64,000 bases of DNA, from assembly GCA_009841235.1 (NCBI GenBank), contig VXMH01000037.1, positions 19,543 through 83,542 on the forward strand, read 5' to 3'. The position numbers and the translations under genes were made by a program. Below the pieces are notes generated by a model, which was not told where the DNA came from, made no database searches, and saw nothing but the letters and a program-made list of their open reading frames with translations. This document shows positions 10,298-19,868 of this stretch, piece after piece (the first letter of the stretch is position 1; each line of letters opens with the position of its first letter). The DNA is from Caldilineaceae bacterium SB0661_bin_32. GTDB lineage: Bacteria > Chloroflexota > Anaerolineae > Caldilineales > Caldilineaceae.

Positions 10298-10340
10298 TCA
10301 GCGGGCGCTAAGCGGCGAAGCGCGAACTAGCGCCCGCTGA
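10298..10340. terminator. bidirectional terminator-like inverted repeat between convergent operons
   Basis: Perfect 13-bp arms TCAGCGGGCGCTA ... TAGCGCCCGCTGA; the right arm overlaps the stop codon of the minus-strand gene. Confidence 0.6.
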
Positions 10341-11517
10341 TCGCGTCTTCGACCGCCGCGATCAGTTCATCCTCCTGCCATGTTACGGCGACGGCGCAGT
10401 AGTTCTCGTGACTGTAGAAGGTATTGCCAGCGCGCTGGCGGGAATCAGCAGCAGTACGCATGGAGGGGTTGTAGTAGTACATGGTGATGCCCTGGCCGTT
10501 GCCGCGGACTACGCCGGAGGGATAGCCGAGATCGGTGCGGCGGGCCTCTTCCGCGGTGTAGCCGTAAAGGTGACCGGAGAATGTCAGGAGACAGTCGAGC
10601 CAGGAGCGCCCGCGGTCGCGGCTGATGCGGCCTTCGATGCGGTAGGGGGGATTGCGGTTGCCGTAGGTGAGGAGGATGTCGCCATTGGAGAGGAGAACAA
10701 GATCTGCGGGGTGCTGGCGGGCTTGGGTTATCTGTACTGGATCCGACCAGGTGAAGCCGCCGTCCTGAGAATGGGCGCTGTGCAGTCCCTGGACGCCGTC
10801 GTCGCGCAGGATGGCGAGGAGGTCCCCGCCGGGCAGCGCGATGAGAGCGGTCTCGTTCTTGTGGTGGGCGATGAGGGAAGGTTCTCCCCAGGTCAGACCA
10901 TCGTCATGGGAACGGACGAGGTAGGAGGAGTCGAAACTCTGGCCGCTGCGCTCGTCTGCCCAGGCCTGGCAGTTGTAGATGGACGCGAGCAGCGTTCCAT
11001 CGGCGAGCGAGACGATTTTGCCATAGGGTGAGCCTGAGGGCAGGGCATCTATCGACAGAGGGTAGGGTTCCTCCCAGGTCAGACCGCCGTCGAGGGAGCG
11101 GGAAGCCATGATGACAACCGGTCTGCGGTCGGCTACCTCGACGCGGCCCAGGTAGTTGCCGTCGGCGTCGTAGTTGTGTTGGCGGTGGTAGAGCAGGACG
11201 AGTGTTCCCTGGGTCGATACGCCGAAGGCAGGGTTGCGGTCGTCGTCCTCGCTGTCGGCAATCAGGTTGGGCGGGGTCCAGGACAGACCTCCATCGAGTG
11301 AGCGCACAGTTTCCATGCGCCCTTCGCGGCCGATGTGGCCGGCTCCGCCCCGCAGAGCGGCGACGGTGACTCCGCCGGCAGTCAAGGCCAGGACGGGAAA
11401 GAGTCCGCCATCCTGATAGACGAGAGTCTCGCGGGTGCCGGGGAGCGTGCGTATGTCGAGAACGCGATCCGGGGCCAAGTCTGACACGTCAGTGTCTCCT
11501 GTCGTTCGAAATGTCAT
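10327..11517 (-). CDS. sialidase-like Asp-box (BNR) protein, no signal peptide
   Basis: Five Asp-box motifs (SLDGGLSW, SLDGGLTW, SHDDGLTW, SQDGGFTW, SRDRGRSW). Confidence 0.85.
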   Translation of the reverse strand: MTFRTTGDTDVSDLAPDRVLDIRTLPGTRETLVYQDGGLFPVLALTAGGVTVAALRGGAGHIGREGRMETVRSLDGGLSWTPPNLIADSEDDDRNPAFGVSTQGTLVLLYHRQHNYDADGNYLGRVEVADRRPVVIMASRSLDGGLTWEEPYPLSIDALPSGSPYGKIVSLADGTLLASIYNCQAWADERSGQSFDSSYLVRSHDDGLTWGEPSLIAHHKNETALIALPGGDLLAILRDDGVQGLHSAHSQDGGFTWSDPVQITQARQHPADLVLLSNGDILLTYGNRNPPYRIEGRISRDRGRSWLDCLLTFSGHLYGYTAEEARRTDLGYPSGVVRGNGQGITMYYYNPSMRTAADSRQRAGNTFYSHENYCAVAVTWQEDELIAAVEDAISGR

Positions 11518-11554
11518 TTCGAGAGTCTGAGGTTTTCGGGCAATCTACTGATCC

Positions 11555-12721
11555 CTACCGTTCCACTGTTGCCCGCACCAGCCAGACGCTGTTGGTATCA
11601 TCCATCTCTTCGGGAATGCGGCGCCAGCCGTTGGGCACGCGGTCGTAGGTGTAGAGAAGCGTGCGGTCGTCAACTGCAACCACTTCGGTGTAAGCCGTGG
11701 TCCGCTGGCGGGAGAGGTCTTCCGAGTAGATTATCTGCTCCTGCGGATGGCAGCTGTTGTGGTGAGCGAGGATGTCGATCTGCTGCCAGTCCTGTCCGGA
11801 TCCGTCGGCGTTGAGCCAGAGATAGAGGCCGGGACGGCCCCCTGAGAGAGCAACCGCGCCGCTATCCATTACCGCCAAGCTGGGCTGCACCGAGAAGGGG
11901 CCCGGCATGGCGACTGCCGGGGTCCAGGTGCGGCCTTCGTCGCTGCTCCAGGTCTGGCCGAAGGGCAGTTTGCTTTCGACGCGGAAGACGCACAAGATGC
12001 GCCCGTCCTTGAGGCGGCAGATGGCAGACTCGCTGGGGCCGCCGTCGCCAGGGACGGGGCAGTTGGCGTCTGCGACGACCGAGCGCACCGACCAGTTTGT
12101 GCCGTCGGTCGATTCCACGGCGACGATGGAGTCGCGTTCGTCGCCTTCGAAGTGGCCGTAAGCGGTGGCGAGGTAGGTACCGTCCTCCAGCCAGAGGGTC
12201 TGACCGTTGAAGGAGAAGGAGACGACGTCGAGGCCGGGTACGATCAGAGGAACGGGCGCGGGCATGCCCGTGATCACGACTCCAGTCGGTACATAGTCGA
12301 ATACCCGCTGGCCGGCCGGGAAGTGGTTGTGCGGCGCGCCGATCCCTTGTGGTCGGGGACGGAGATCATAGGGGAGGAGAATACTGTCGCCGGCGTGGAG
12401 ATGGAGAAGCGTTTGTCCTCCGTCGCAGGAGACAAACGGTTCGCTCCAGGTCAGTCCGCCGTCCCGGGACCAGAGGACCAGATAGGGGACGCCAGAGAGA
12501 TGAATATCGGGCACGGGCGAGATCGTAGAAAGGAGCTCGCCATTGGGCATTGTCCAGAGGTTGGGGAACCAGAAGTAGCCACGGCGCCGCCCAATCAGTA
12601 CCGGTTCGGAAAGCGTGACACGCATCCCATCCAAGTCCACTGTCGCACTGTCGGTCCAGGTCGCTGTCATGTCAGTCATCGCTCCTTCCTTGGGCAATCC
12701 CTTGGGAGTTCGATATTTCAC
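11555..12721 (-). CDS. sialidase-like Asp-box protein (true start may be the internal MTDMTATW)
   Basis: SRDGGLTW, SSDEGRTW; PSLAVMDSGAVALSGGRPGLYLWLNADG. Confidence 0.8.
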   Translation of the reverse strand: MKYRTPKGLPKEGAMTDMTATWTDSATVDLDGMRVTLSEPVLIGRRRGYFWFPNLWTMPNGELLSTISPVPDIHLSGVPYLVLWSRDGGLTWSEPFVSCDGGQTLLHLHAGDSILLPYDLRPRPQGIGAPHNHFPAGQRVFDYVPTGVVITGMPAPVPLIVPGLDVVSFSFNGQTLWLEDGTYLATAYGHFEGDERDSIVAVESTDGTNWSVRSVVADANCPVPGDGGPSESAICRLKDGRILCVFRVESKLPFGQTWSSDEGRTWTPAVAMPGPFSVQPSLAVMDSGAVALSGGRPGLYLWLNADGSGQDWQQIDILAHHNSCHPQEQIIYSEDLSRQRTTAYTEVVAVDDRTLLYTYDRVPNGWRRIPEEMDDTNSVWLVRATVER

Positions 12722-14514
12722 TCAGCCGCTGCAGAGGTCTTGAGTTCGTGCTCGCCGTTGAGGTCGGCGGTGATCTGCGCGAAGCGATGGCCGTATCGTT
12801 CCACTGTGGGGGCGTCAGTGGCTTGGCCGTCGAGCGTGAAGGATGACGCTGCGGTTCCGCTGGCGGGAAGCAGGTAGAGCAGAGTCGCTTCGTTGAGGCT
12901 GTCTTGCGATTGAATGCGGTAGGCGCCACCGGGTTCGGATGCTCCGTTTCCTGCGGGGGAGATGGTAACGCGGCGGCGGGAGCGCTCCCAGGTGTTGATC
13001 TCCTCGCTGGTCCACCACTCCATGCCGAGGCTGCGGGCGTGGGCGACCGTCTCGCGGATGGAGCGCTCGCACTCGGGGTCTTCGACGTGGGACGGGTGGT
13101 AAAGGACATGGGCGACGCCGTAGCCGGCATGGCACTGGTCGACGAGGGGGCGCATGAAGCCGTGCGGGCAGACGACGGTAAAGTCCTGGATGAGGAAAGG
13201 AAGGGCAAGCACGTCGAGGAAGTCGCCGTTGGGCCGGTCATCTTCCATGGGAAACCAGGGGTGGGAGGTGCCGAAGGTGAAGCCTCTGTCGCCGCGTGAG
13301 TGCTCAAGCTGGATGCCTTTGTTCTGACACCAGTAGTAGAACTCGAGGCGGCCTTGCCAGGCGATGCCGTGGTTCTTGTTGGAGACGATGTTGGAGAGGC
13401 CGGTCTCGTAGGAGAGTGTATCGTACTGCCAGTCGAAGTCCATCTGGCTCCAGCGGGGGGCTTCGCGCACGGGGGCGTTGCCGGTGGCGTAGTGGAGGGC
13501 GATTTCGGAGGTGGATTCGATGAGCGCCTTATAGAAGGAGCGGTCGTAGCCGGCGACGGGCATGGTACACCAGGTGGAGGGCACCTTCAACTCCTGGAGC
13601 AGGTCGAAAAGAGCCCAGCCCACCAGGGGACGGTTGCCATCGGAATCGTGGGACATGTGGGCCATTGAGGTTTGCCCGCGCGGCCAGTACCAGAGGAGCG
13701 GCAGTGATTCACCGGCGGAGCTGAGAAGGTGGAAGATGGCGCGCAGCAGGAGTCCCCGCAGGACGTCGGCCATGGGCGTGAGGATGATGCGCTGGTTGTA
13801 ATATGTTCGGCCATCCTGGAGGGGGATGCCGCCGGAGTAGTAGAGATCGTCGACGTCGTCGATTTCGATGAGATCGCCGTCCCGGTCCGGGTCGAGGATG
13901 GAGCCGGCGGGGGTGCCTGAGGACTCGCGCGGGGCGATGGGCACGACCGGTTTGCCCTGATGGATGTGGAGCACGGAAGTTATCAGGTCGGGCGCGAAGA
14001 GGAGAGTGCGGCCGCGTCCGTGAGCGTGCGTTATCACGGCGTCGGCTGCGGGCCCGCCTGCCTGCGGCGGAGGTTGGATGGGCTCGACCTGGGCGTGGGC
14101 GTTGCCGGCTACGGCCTTGACCAGGCTGCCGCCGAAGACGTGAATTTCCCTGTGCAGGCCGCCGGTCACAGGGTGGGCCGCGGCCGGCGGCTGCAGGTAG
14201 CCCTCTTCGTGGAGACGGATGGTCTGCACGCCGAAGAGTTCGTCCATGCCTGACGTACCGGCGTTGCCGATGAGAAGGCCGCCGGCGTGAACGAAGTCGG
14301 CCAGGCCCGTCTTCTGGTCGGAATTCAGGTCAAGGTCCTGCGCGAGAATGAGGAGCCGCGGCAAGGGAGAACTGCCGGCCAGGGCTTCCTGCGGCAGCAG
14401 CGAAAAGGGGATGCCGGCATGGCGCAGTATCTCGCTGATATAGGCGGCGGCATATGGAGGGAGCTCGCCTGTTCCCTTGCGAGGTTGTTCCGGATTGAGT
14501 ATCACTCCGATCAT
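12718..14514 (-). CDS. GATase1/ThuA-like N-terminal region fused to polysaccharide-deacetylase-like region
   Basis: 598 aa; N-terminal HAGGLLIGNAG... pattern, then HMSHDSDGNRP and SEIALHYATG resembling NodB motifs; 4-nt overlap with downstream gene. Confidence 0.55.
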   Translation of the reverse strand: MIGVILNPEQPRKGTGELPPYAAAYISEILRHAGIPFSLLPQEALAGSSPLPRLLILAQDLDLNSDQKTGLADFVHAGGLLIGNAGTSGMDELFGVQTIRLHEEGYLQPPAAAHPVTGGLHREIHVFGGSLVKAVAGNAHAQVEPIQPPPQAGGPAADAVITHAHGRGRTLLFAPDLITSVLHIHQGKPVVPIAPRESSGTPAGSILDPDRDGDLIEIDDVDDLYYSGGIPLQDGRTYYNQRIILTPMADVLRGLLLRAIFHLLSSAGESLPLLWYWPRGQTSMAHMSHDSDGNRPLVGWALFDLLQELKVPSTWCTMPVAGYDRSFYKALIESTSEIALHYATGNAPVREAPRWSQMDFDWQYDTLSYETGLSNIVSNKNHGIAWQGRLEFYYWCQNKGIQLEHSRGDRGFTFGTSHPWFPMEDDRPNGDFLDVLALPFLIQDFTVVCPHGFMRPLVDQCHAGYGVAHVLYHPSHVEDPECERSIRETVAHARSLGMEWWTSEEINTWERSRRRVTISPAGNGASEPGGAYRIQSQDSLNEATLLYLLPASGTAASSFTLDGQATDAPTVERYGHRFAQITADLNGEHELKTSAAAE

Positions 14515-14577
14515 TTGGGCTTTCTCCTTACCCCAGCGGATCTTTGTTCTCTTGTACGAAAGGTATCAGGCAGAAAA

Positions 14578-15333
14578 TCAGGCGTCGCGTGCGCAGCGGA
14601 AGCCGACGTGGCGGCGCTGCATTTGGGGGAAGCGATCGTAGCGGGCAGCGCAACGGGCGCGCTCGGCGATGCTGTACCAGGAGCCGCCGCGCAGTACATT
14701 GTGGGCGTCGTAGTGGACGACAGGCTTTGTGCAGATGGGGTTGGCCTGCGGGCTGAATGAGTAGAAGTCGTCGGAGTAGCGATCCTGGCACCATTCCCAG
14801 ACGTTGCCGACCACGTCGCAGACGCCGAACGGGCTGACGTTTCCGGCATCAGTGAAGCGGTCGACGGGGGTGGGATGGCCTACGCCGGATTCGCGGGTAT
14901 TGGCGCGGTCAGGGTGCCACTCGTTTCCCCAGGGCCAGGGGCGTCCGTCGGTCCCGCGGGCCGCGAATTCCCATTCAGCTTCGGTTGGCAGACGGAGTCC
15001 GGCCCAGTCCGCATAGGCCTGGGCATCCCAGTGGGCTACGCCGATAACCGGCTGGCTGGGTCCGGTGAAACGTGGGTCGTCCCAGCACTGGGGTGGTACG
15101 GCGCCGGTCTCCTTCAGGTAGCGGTCGTACTGGGCGACGGTGACCGGATACTGGCAGATGTAGTAGGGATCCAAACGGACCGTGTGCTGCGGGCTTTCAT
15201 CCCGGAATCGGGTTAACCGCCAGCCGTATCGGTCGGCAATTTGCTGGGCGTCGGCTGGGTCGGTCCCCATGAGAAAGTCGCCGCCTGGGATGGGAATGAG
15301 CGTCGAGCCGTCCTTGTTTTCAATTCTGTCCAC
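14578..15333 (-). CDS. formylglycine-generating-enzyme (SUMF1/FGE-sulfatase) fold protein
   Basis: IPGGDFLMGTD, PVTVAQYDRYL, RLPTEAEWEFAARG, NVWEWCQDRY, RGGSWYS...HVGFRCARD. Confidence 0.88.
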   Translation of the reverse strand: MDRIENKDGSTLIPIPGGDFLMGTDPADAQQIADRYGWRLTRFRDESPQHTVRLDPYYICQYPVTVAQYDRYLKETGAVPPQCWDDPRFTGPSQPVIGVAHWDAQAYADWAGLRLPTEAEWEFAARGTDGRPWPWGNEWHPDRANTRESGVGHPTPVDRFTDAGNVSPFGVCDVVGNVWEWCQDRYSDDFYSFSPQANPICTKPVVHYDAHNVLRGGSWYSIAERARCAARYDRFPQMQRRHVGFRCARDA

Positions 15334-15351
15334 GGCTTTTTTCCTTCGGTT

Positions 15352-16686
15352 CTATTGCGCGGCCTGCTCGGCGTAGTGCAGGGCAACTTTGCGCATGGCG
15401 GCGGCGATGTCTTTGGCGTCCTGTTCGGTGTAGGAGTTGCGGAAGAGGATGAAGCCGGTTTTGGGCAACACGCGTTCGGTGTGGGGCAGGTGAACTTTGC
15501 CGTAGTCGATGCGCCGGTTGCCCTGCTCGTCCACGAAGGGGTAGCGGGACTGACCGTAGGTATCCTCTTCGGAGAAGATCGGGTAGCGGTAGAGGGGGCG
15601 GCCCTGAATGTAGGGGCCGTAGCAGTCCGGGATGCCTTCGGCGCGGACGGCTGCGGAGAAGTCATCGGAGGAGATGCCGGCCTTGGATTCGTCAACGGTG
15701 TAAGCGTATGTGTAGTAGGCGCTGCGATCTTCGGGGTGGACCTTTTGGATCTTGAAGCCGGGCAGTTGGGGCACGACTTCGTCGAGGATGGCGGCGGTCA
15801 TGCGGCGCACGCGGGTTGCCTCCTGCCAGCGGTCGAATTGGGCGAGCCCGACGGCGGCGTGGAGGTCGGTCATGGGGTGGAAGTCGCCGAGAAAGGCGTA
15901 GCCCTTGTTGCCGCCGCGGCGGAAGGAGGTGGGCGCGAGAGAGCTGCGGAGGGCGCTGTCCATCTCGGAGCCTTTGCGGGAAAAGCCCATGGCCCGCCGC
16001 GCCAGGGGCTCGTCGTTGGTGATGATCATGCCGCCCTGGTCGGTGGTGAGCGTTTTGCCGCCGAGCGAAAAGCAGCCGATGTCGCCGATGGTCCCCACCA
16101 ACTGGCCGCGGTATTCGGCAAGGTGGGCCTGTGAGCAGTCCTCGATGACGGGCAGGTTGTGAGCGCGGGCTATTTCCAGGATCGGGCCCATGTCGCAGGG
16201 GTTGCCGTAGAGATGTACGGCGAGGATGGCGCGCGTCCGGGGCGTGATGCGGCGCTCGATGTCGGTGGGATCGGTGTTAAGAGTCTCCGGATCCCAGTCG
16301 GCGAAGACGGGGATGGCGTTGTGGAGGATTATGCCGAGGACGGAGCCGATGTCGGTGGTGGGGGTGGTGATGACTTCGTCGCCGGGTTCGGGGTTGACGG
16401 CGGCGACCGCGGCGTGGATGGCGCCGGTGCCGGTGGTGGTGGCGACGGCGTATTGGGCGCCGTGCAGGGTGGCGAAGGCGTCGGCGAAGGCCCTCACTTT
16501 GAAGCCGGAGCGCCAGCCGTCGGTGGCGTTGTCCATGACTTCCATGAGGTGACGGCGCTCTTCGTCGCCGAAGATCCATTTGGGGCCGAAGGGCTGGCTG
16601 CGCAGCGGCGCGCCGCCGTCAATCGCCAGTTTTGCGCTGGTCATGGGATGTTTCCTTTCCTGCCAGTGGTCCGGAACGACGTTCAC
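15352..16686 (-). CDS. DegT/DnrJ/EryC1/StrS family PLP aminotransferase
   Basis: GTGAIHAAVAAVNPEPGDEVITTPTTDIG, EDCSQAHLAEYRG, GCFSLGGKTLTTDQGGMI. Confidence 0.92.
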   Translation of the reverse strand: MNVVPDHWQERKHPMTSAKLAIDGGAPLRSQPFGPKWIFGDEERRHLMEVMDNATDGWRSGFKVRAFADAFATLHGAQYAVATTTGTGAIHAAVAAVNPEPGDEVITTPTTDIGSVLGIILHNAIPVFADWDPETLNTDPTDIERRITPRTRAILAVHLYGNPCDMGPILEIARAHNLPVIEDCSQAHLAEYRGQLVGTIGDIGCFSLGGKTLTTDQGGMIITNDEPLARRAMGFSRKGSEMDSALRSSLAPTSFRRGGNKGYAFLGDFHPMTDLHAAVGLAQFDRWQEATRVRRMTAAILDEVVPQLPGFKIQKVHPEDRSAYYTYAYTVDESKAGISSDDFSAAVRAEGIPDCYGPYIQGRPLYRYPIFSEEDTYGQSRYPFVDEQGNRRIDYGKVHLPHTERVLPKTGFILFRNSYTEQDAKDIAAAMRKVALHYAEQAAQ

Positions 16687-16698
16687 AGATTGCGGCCT

Positions 16699-17823
16699 TC
16701 AAATGTCCTCAAGGCGCCACTTTGTGTAGGCGGCGTGGCAGATACCGTCTTCGAGGGTAATCCAGTAGCAGGTAAAGAGGCTGCCGTCGTCGAACTGTAC
16801 TGTGATGGGGTAGCCGACGTCGGAACCTCCGCTGTGGTTGGGGTAGTCGGGCCACATGGGGGAGGCGGTGCCGGCGTCGTCGCGCATTATGATGGTGTTG
16901 TCGGTATCCCAGGTCTTGCCGTTGTCTTCGCTGAGGACGAGGCGGATGCCCATGGGTTCCCAGCGGTAGGTGACGCCGCAGAGGATGCGCCCGTCCTGGA
17001 GGCGGAGGAGGTGGGGCGGATAGCCTTTGACTTCGGTGCGCAGCGGCTGCGACCAGGTGAGGCCGGCGTCTTCGGACCAGCTTTCGAGCAGATAGCCGCT
17101 GGTGAGGTGGCCGGGCGTAGAGTGGCGGATGTGGGCGAGGACCTTGCCGGGCTCGGCTTCGATGAAGCAGGTCTCGTCGCCGGTGACGCTGGAGACGCTG
17201 GAGGAGAGGGGAATCAGGCGCCAGTTGTCACCGTCGGGGTCGGAGCGCCAGACGAAGACCTGGCCTTTGTCTCCCTCCTGATCTCTGGCATAGACGGGCA
17301 GGAGGATATTCCCAGCCTCGAGCCGGGTCCAGCGGGGGAAGGCGGTCATCCAGCTGAAGCCGGGGACGAGCCAGTCGCGGCGGTCCCAGGTCTTGCCCTG
17401 GTCGTGGGAGCGCATGACGAAGAGCTTGGGCATGCCGATGAGGAGGTCGTTCCCGGTGTTGTTGGGGTGGGGGCGTGCGGTGAGGCCGAGCTCTTCGGCT
17501 TCGGCGGCGCGCTCTTTGGGCCAGGACTCGAAGCCGACGGTGCCGGCAGCGAGGTAGCTGCCATCGGGCTGGACGTCGGCGTAGCGGTCGTAGTATTCGC
17601 GCGGCAGGGCGGCGGGCCAGGCGAGGGGGATGGTCTGGTCGCTGGTCTCGGTGAAGGTCTCGCCCTGGTCGTCGGAGACGAGCACTATCCAGTCGGCGAG
17701 GCCGTAGTGGTCGGCGAAGGGGGAGGAGACGACGCCGACGGTGAGGCGGCCGTCGGGCAGGAGCTGGGGGACGGGGCCCAGGGAGTAGCGGCCGGGGCGT
17801 TTGTAGAGGATGCCGTGCTGCAT
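16699..17823 (-). CDS. sialidase-like Asp-box protein, no signal peptide
   Basis: SDDQGETF, SHDQGKTW, SEDAGLTW, SEDNGKTW; start set at MQHGILYKRPGRY rather than the long N-terminal extension. Confidence 0.85.
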   Translation of the reverse strand: MQHGILYKRPGRYSLGPVPQLLPDGRLTVGVVSSPFADHYGLADWIVLVSDDQGETFTETSDQTIPLAWPAALPREYYDRYADVQPDGSYLAAGTVGFESWPKERAAEAEELGLTARPHPNNTGNDLLIGMPKLFVMRSHDQGKTWDRRDWLVPGFSWMTAFPRWTRLEAGNILLPVYARDQEGDKGQVFVWRSDPDGDNWRLIPLSSSVSSVTGDETCFIEAEPGKVLAHIRHSTPGHLTSGYLLESWSEDAGLTWSQPLRTEVKGYPPHLLRLQDGRILCGVTYRWEPMGIRLVLSEDNGKTWDTDNTIIMRDDAGTASPMWPDYPNHSGGSDVGYPITVQFDDGSLFTCYWITLEDGICHAAYTKWRLEDI

Positions 17824-17885
17824 GATCGATCTCCTGACTGAGATTGTAGGTGGCTTGCGGCAGATGCCTATAGAGTCCGTCGCAG

Positions 17886-18791
17886 TTATGAGGCGCGCCA
17901 GCGGGGGTCGAGAATGTCCCGCAAGGCGTCGCCGATGAGGTTGAGGGATATAACGGTGCCTACCAGGACGCCACCCGGCGGGACCCACAGCCACCAGAAG
18001 CGCTGAATGAGTGAGAGGTTGTTGGCCGACGTGATCATGTTGCCCCAGCTGGGCGTAGGGGGCTGTACGCCGAGGCCGAGAAAGCTGATGCCGGCTTCGG
18101 CGATGATGGCCACACCGATATTGAGTGTCATGTTGACGAGCACGAGGGGCATCAGGTTGGGCGTAACGTGCTGGCGGACGATTCTCCCGGTCGTGGTGCC
18201 GATAGAGCGCGCGGCCAGGATGTAGTCCAGCTCGCGAATCGACAGCACTTGTGAGCGAAAGATACGAGCGTCGAAGGGCCAGCTCAAGAAGCCGAGTGCG
18301 ATCAGGAGCGTCCACGGTGTGGGGCCGATGATGGCGATCACGATGAGGAGGAAGAAGATATCGGGGAAGACGATCATAATGTCGACGATGCGCTGGCCGA
18401 AAAAGTCGATGACGCCGCCGAAGTAGCCGGAGAGCGAACCGACAATCAGCCCGATAACGGTGCGAATGATGACGGCGGCGAGCCCGATCAGGAGGGAAAC
18501 GCGACCGCCGTAGAGGATGCGCGTCAGCATGTCGCGGCCGGTGAGGTCCGTTCCCAGCCAGTGGACGGCGCTGGGCGGCTTGCGGATGGCCTGAACATCG
18601 ATCTCATGCGGCTCGAAAGGTGTCAGCCAGGGGGCCAGAACCGCTGACACCGTTATTACCAACATGAATATGACGCCGCCGACTGCGCCGGGATTCTGCA
18701 TAAAGAGGCGGAAGTTCTGGACGGCCAGCGACGGCCTTTCAATGGTGAGGGTCTGTGCCGAATCCGAGGCGTTTTCGTTCTGCGCGCTCAT
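17886..18791 (-). CDS. ABC transporter permease, DppC-like
   Basis: HWLGTDLTGRDMLTRILYGGR, DYILAARSIGTTTGRIVRQHVTPN. Confidence 0.92.
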   Translation of the reverse strand: MSAQNENASDSAQTLTIERPSLAVQNFRLFMQNPGAVGGVIFMLVITVSAVLAPWLTPFEPHEIDVQAIRKPPSAVHWLGTDLTGRDMLTRILYGGRVSLLIGLAAVIIRTVIGLIVGSLSGYFGGVIDFFGQRIVDIMIVFPDIFFLLIVIAIIGPTPWTLLIALGFLSWPFDARIFRSQVLSIRELDYILAARSIGTTTGRIVRQHVTPNLMPLVLVNMTLNIGVAIIAEAGISFLGLGVQPPTPSWGNMITSANNLSLIQRFWWLWVPPGGVLVGTVISLNLIGDALRDILDPRWRAS

Positions 18792-18819
18792 ACTGGCGAT
18801 TTACTCCGAAAGGTTGGCT

Positions 18820-19848
18820 CTACGAATAGGTAACGCGCGGATCGACCCAACAGTAGCAGATGTCCACGATCAGGTTGCTGAGGATGACGAGTACGGCGGT
18901 GACGGTGATGGTCGCGATCATGATGGAAAAGTCTTTGGCTTCGGCTGCCTTTGCCGTCCACATGCCGACGCCCGGGTAGTTGAAGACGATCTCAAAGAAG
19001 GCGGAGCCGCCGATTACGAAGGGTATGCTGCGGCCAACGATGGTCAGGATGGGCAGTAGGGCGTTGCGGAAGATGTGGCGGCTGCGGACGATGCGCTCCT
19101 TGAGGCCTTTGGCGCGGGCCACGGTGACGTAGTCGGCGCGCATCGTTTCGAGAACGCTGGTTCGGGTCCAGCGGATGAGGCCGGCCGAGCCGCTGATTCC
19201 CATGGCCATGACGGGCAGGATCAGATAGTAGACGCGGTCCCAGAAGTCGCCCCCGGTGCGCGCGTTGTACATGCCGCCGGCTGGGAACCAGCCCAACCTT
19301 ATGGCAAAGATGATGATAACCCAGGTGGCGAAGAGAAATCCGGGCACACTGATTAGGATATAGGTTATGAAGGAGACGATGTTGTCGAAAGCCGAGTATT
19401 GGTAGAGGGCAGAGAGCGAGCCGGCGACGACGCCGATGACGACGCTGAGCAGCGTCGCCAGCACTGTCAGGCGGATGGTGACGCGGACGCGGACTGCCAG
19501 TTCGGGGCCGATCAGCTCGGCGGTGCGCATGGCGCGGCCGAAGTCTCCTTGCACTACCCTGCCTAGCCAGCGGAAGTATTGGACATGGATGGGGTCGTTG
19601 AGTCCGAGTCTTTCGTGGAGGTAGTCGCGATTGCTGGTGCCTTCATCTTCGCCGCGTCCTTTGTAGGCCTCCTGGACGCCCAATTGGTCCCGTACTTGCT
19701 GGGGCGTCATTCCCTGCGTTTCGGCTGTCACAAACATGAAGAGCGTGGGGTCGCCGGGTGCCAGGCGCATCAGGGCGAAGTTGATGTAGGTAATGACGAT
19801 CAGCATGGGGAAGGCGACGAGGATGCGGCGGATGATGTATTGAGTCAA
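18820..19848 (-). CDS. ABC transporter permease, DppB-like (TTG start proposed)
   Basis: LTQYIIRRILVAFPML; DYVTVARAKGLKERIVRSRHIFRNALLP; upstream extension to 19929 is repeat-derived. Confidence 0.9.
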   Translation of the reverse strand: MTQYIIRRILVAFPMLIVITYINFALMRLAPGDPTLFMFVTAETQGMTPQQVRDQLGVQEAYKGRGEDEGTSNRDYLHERLGLNDPIHVQYFRWLGRVVQGDFGRAMRTAELIGPELAVRVRVTIRLTVLATLLSVVIGVVAGSLSALYQYSAFDNIVSFITYILISVPGFLFATWVIIIFAIRLGWFPAGGMYNARTGGDFWDRVYYLILPVMAMGISGSAGLIRWTRTSVLETMRADYVTVARAKGLKERIVRSRHIFRNALLPILTIVGRSIPFVIGGSAFFEIVFNYPGVGMWTAKAAEAKDFSIMIATITVTAVLVILSNLIVDICYCWVDPRVTYS

Positions 19849-19868
19849 GATGCGATCCTTTTCATATC

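Noticed and set aside
14578-15333. Sulfatase-activating enzyme interpretation
   Set aside because: Cysteine pair missing and no sulfatase nearby; kept only as FGE-fold.
15241-16134. 297-aa plus-strand ORF
   Set aside because: Antisense to the aminotransferase gene; no family motifs.
16159-17841. 560-aa plus-strand ORF
   Set aside because: Antisense shadow of DegT and Asp-box genes; low-complexity G/V/A-rich translation with no recognisable motif.
17824-18315. N-terminal extension of the Asp-box ORF
   Set aside because: Overlaps the permease gene and lacks similarity; MQHGILYKRPGRY is the natural start.
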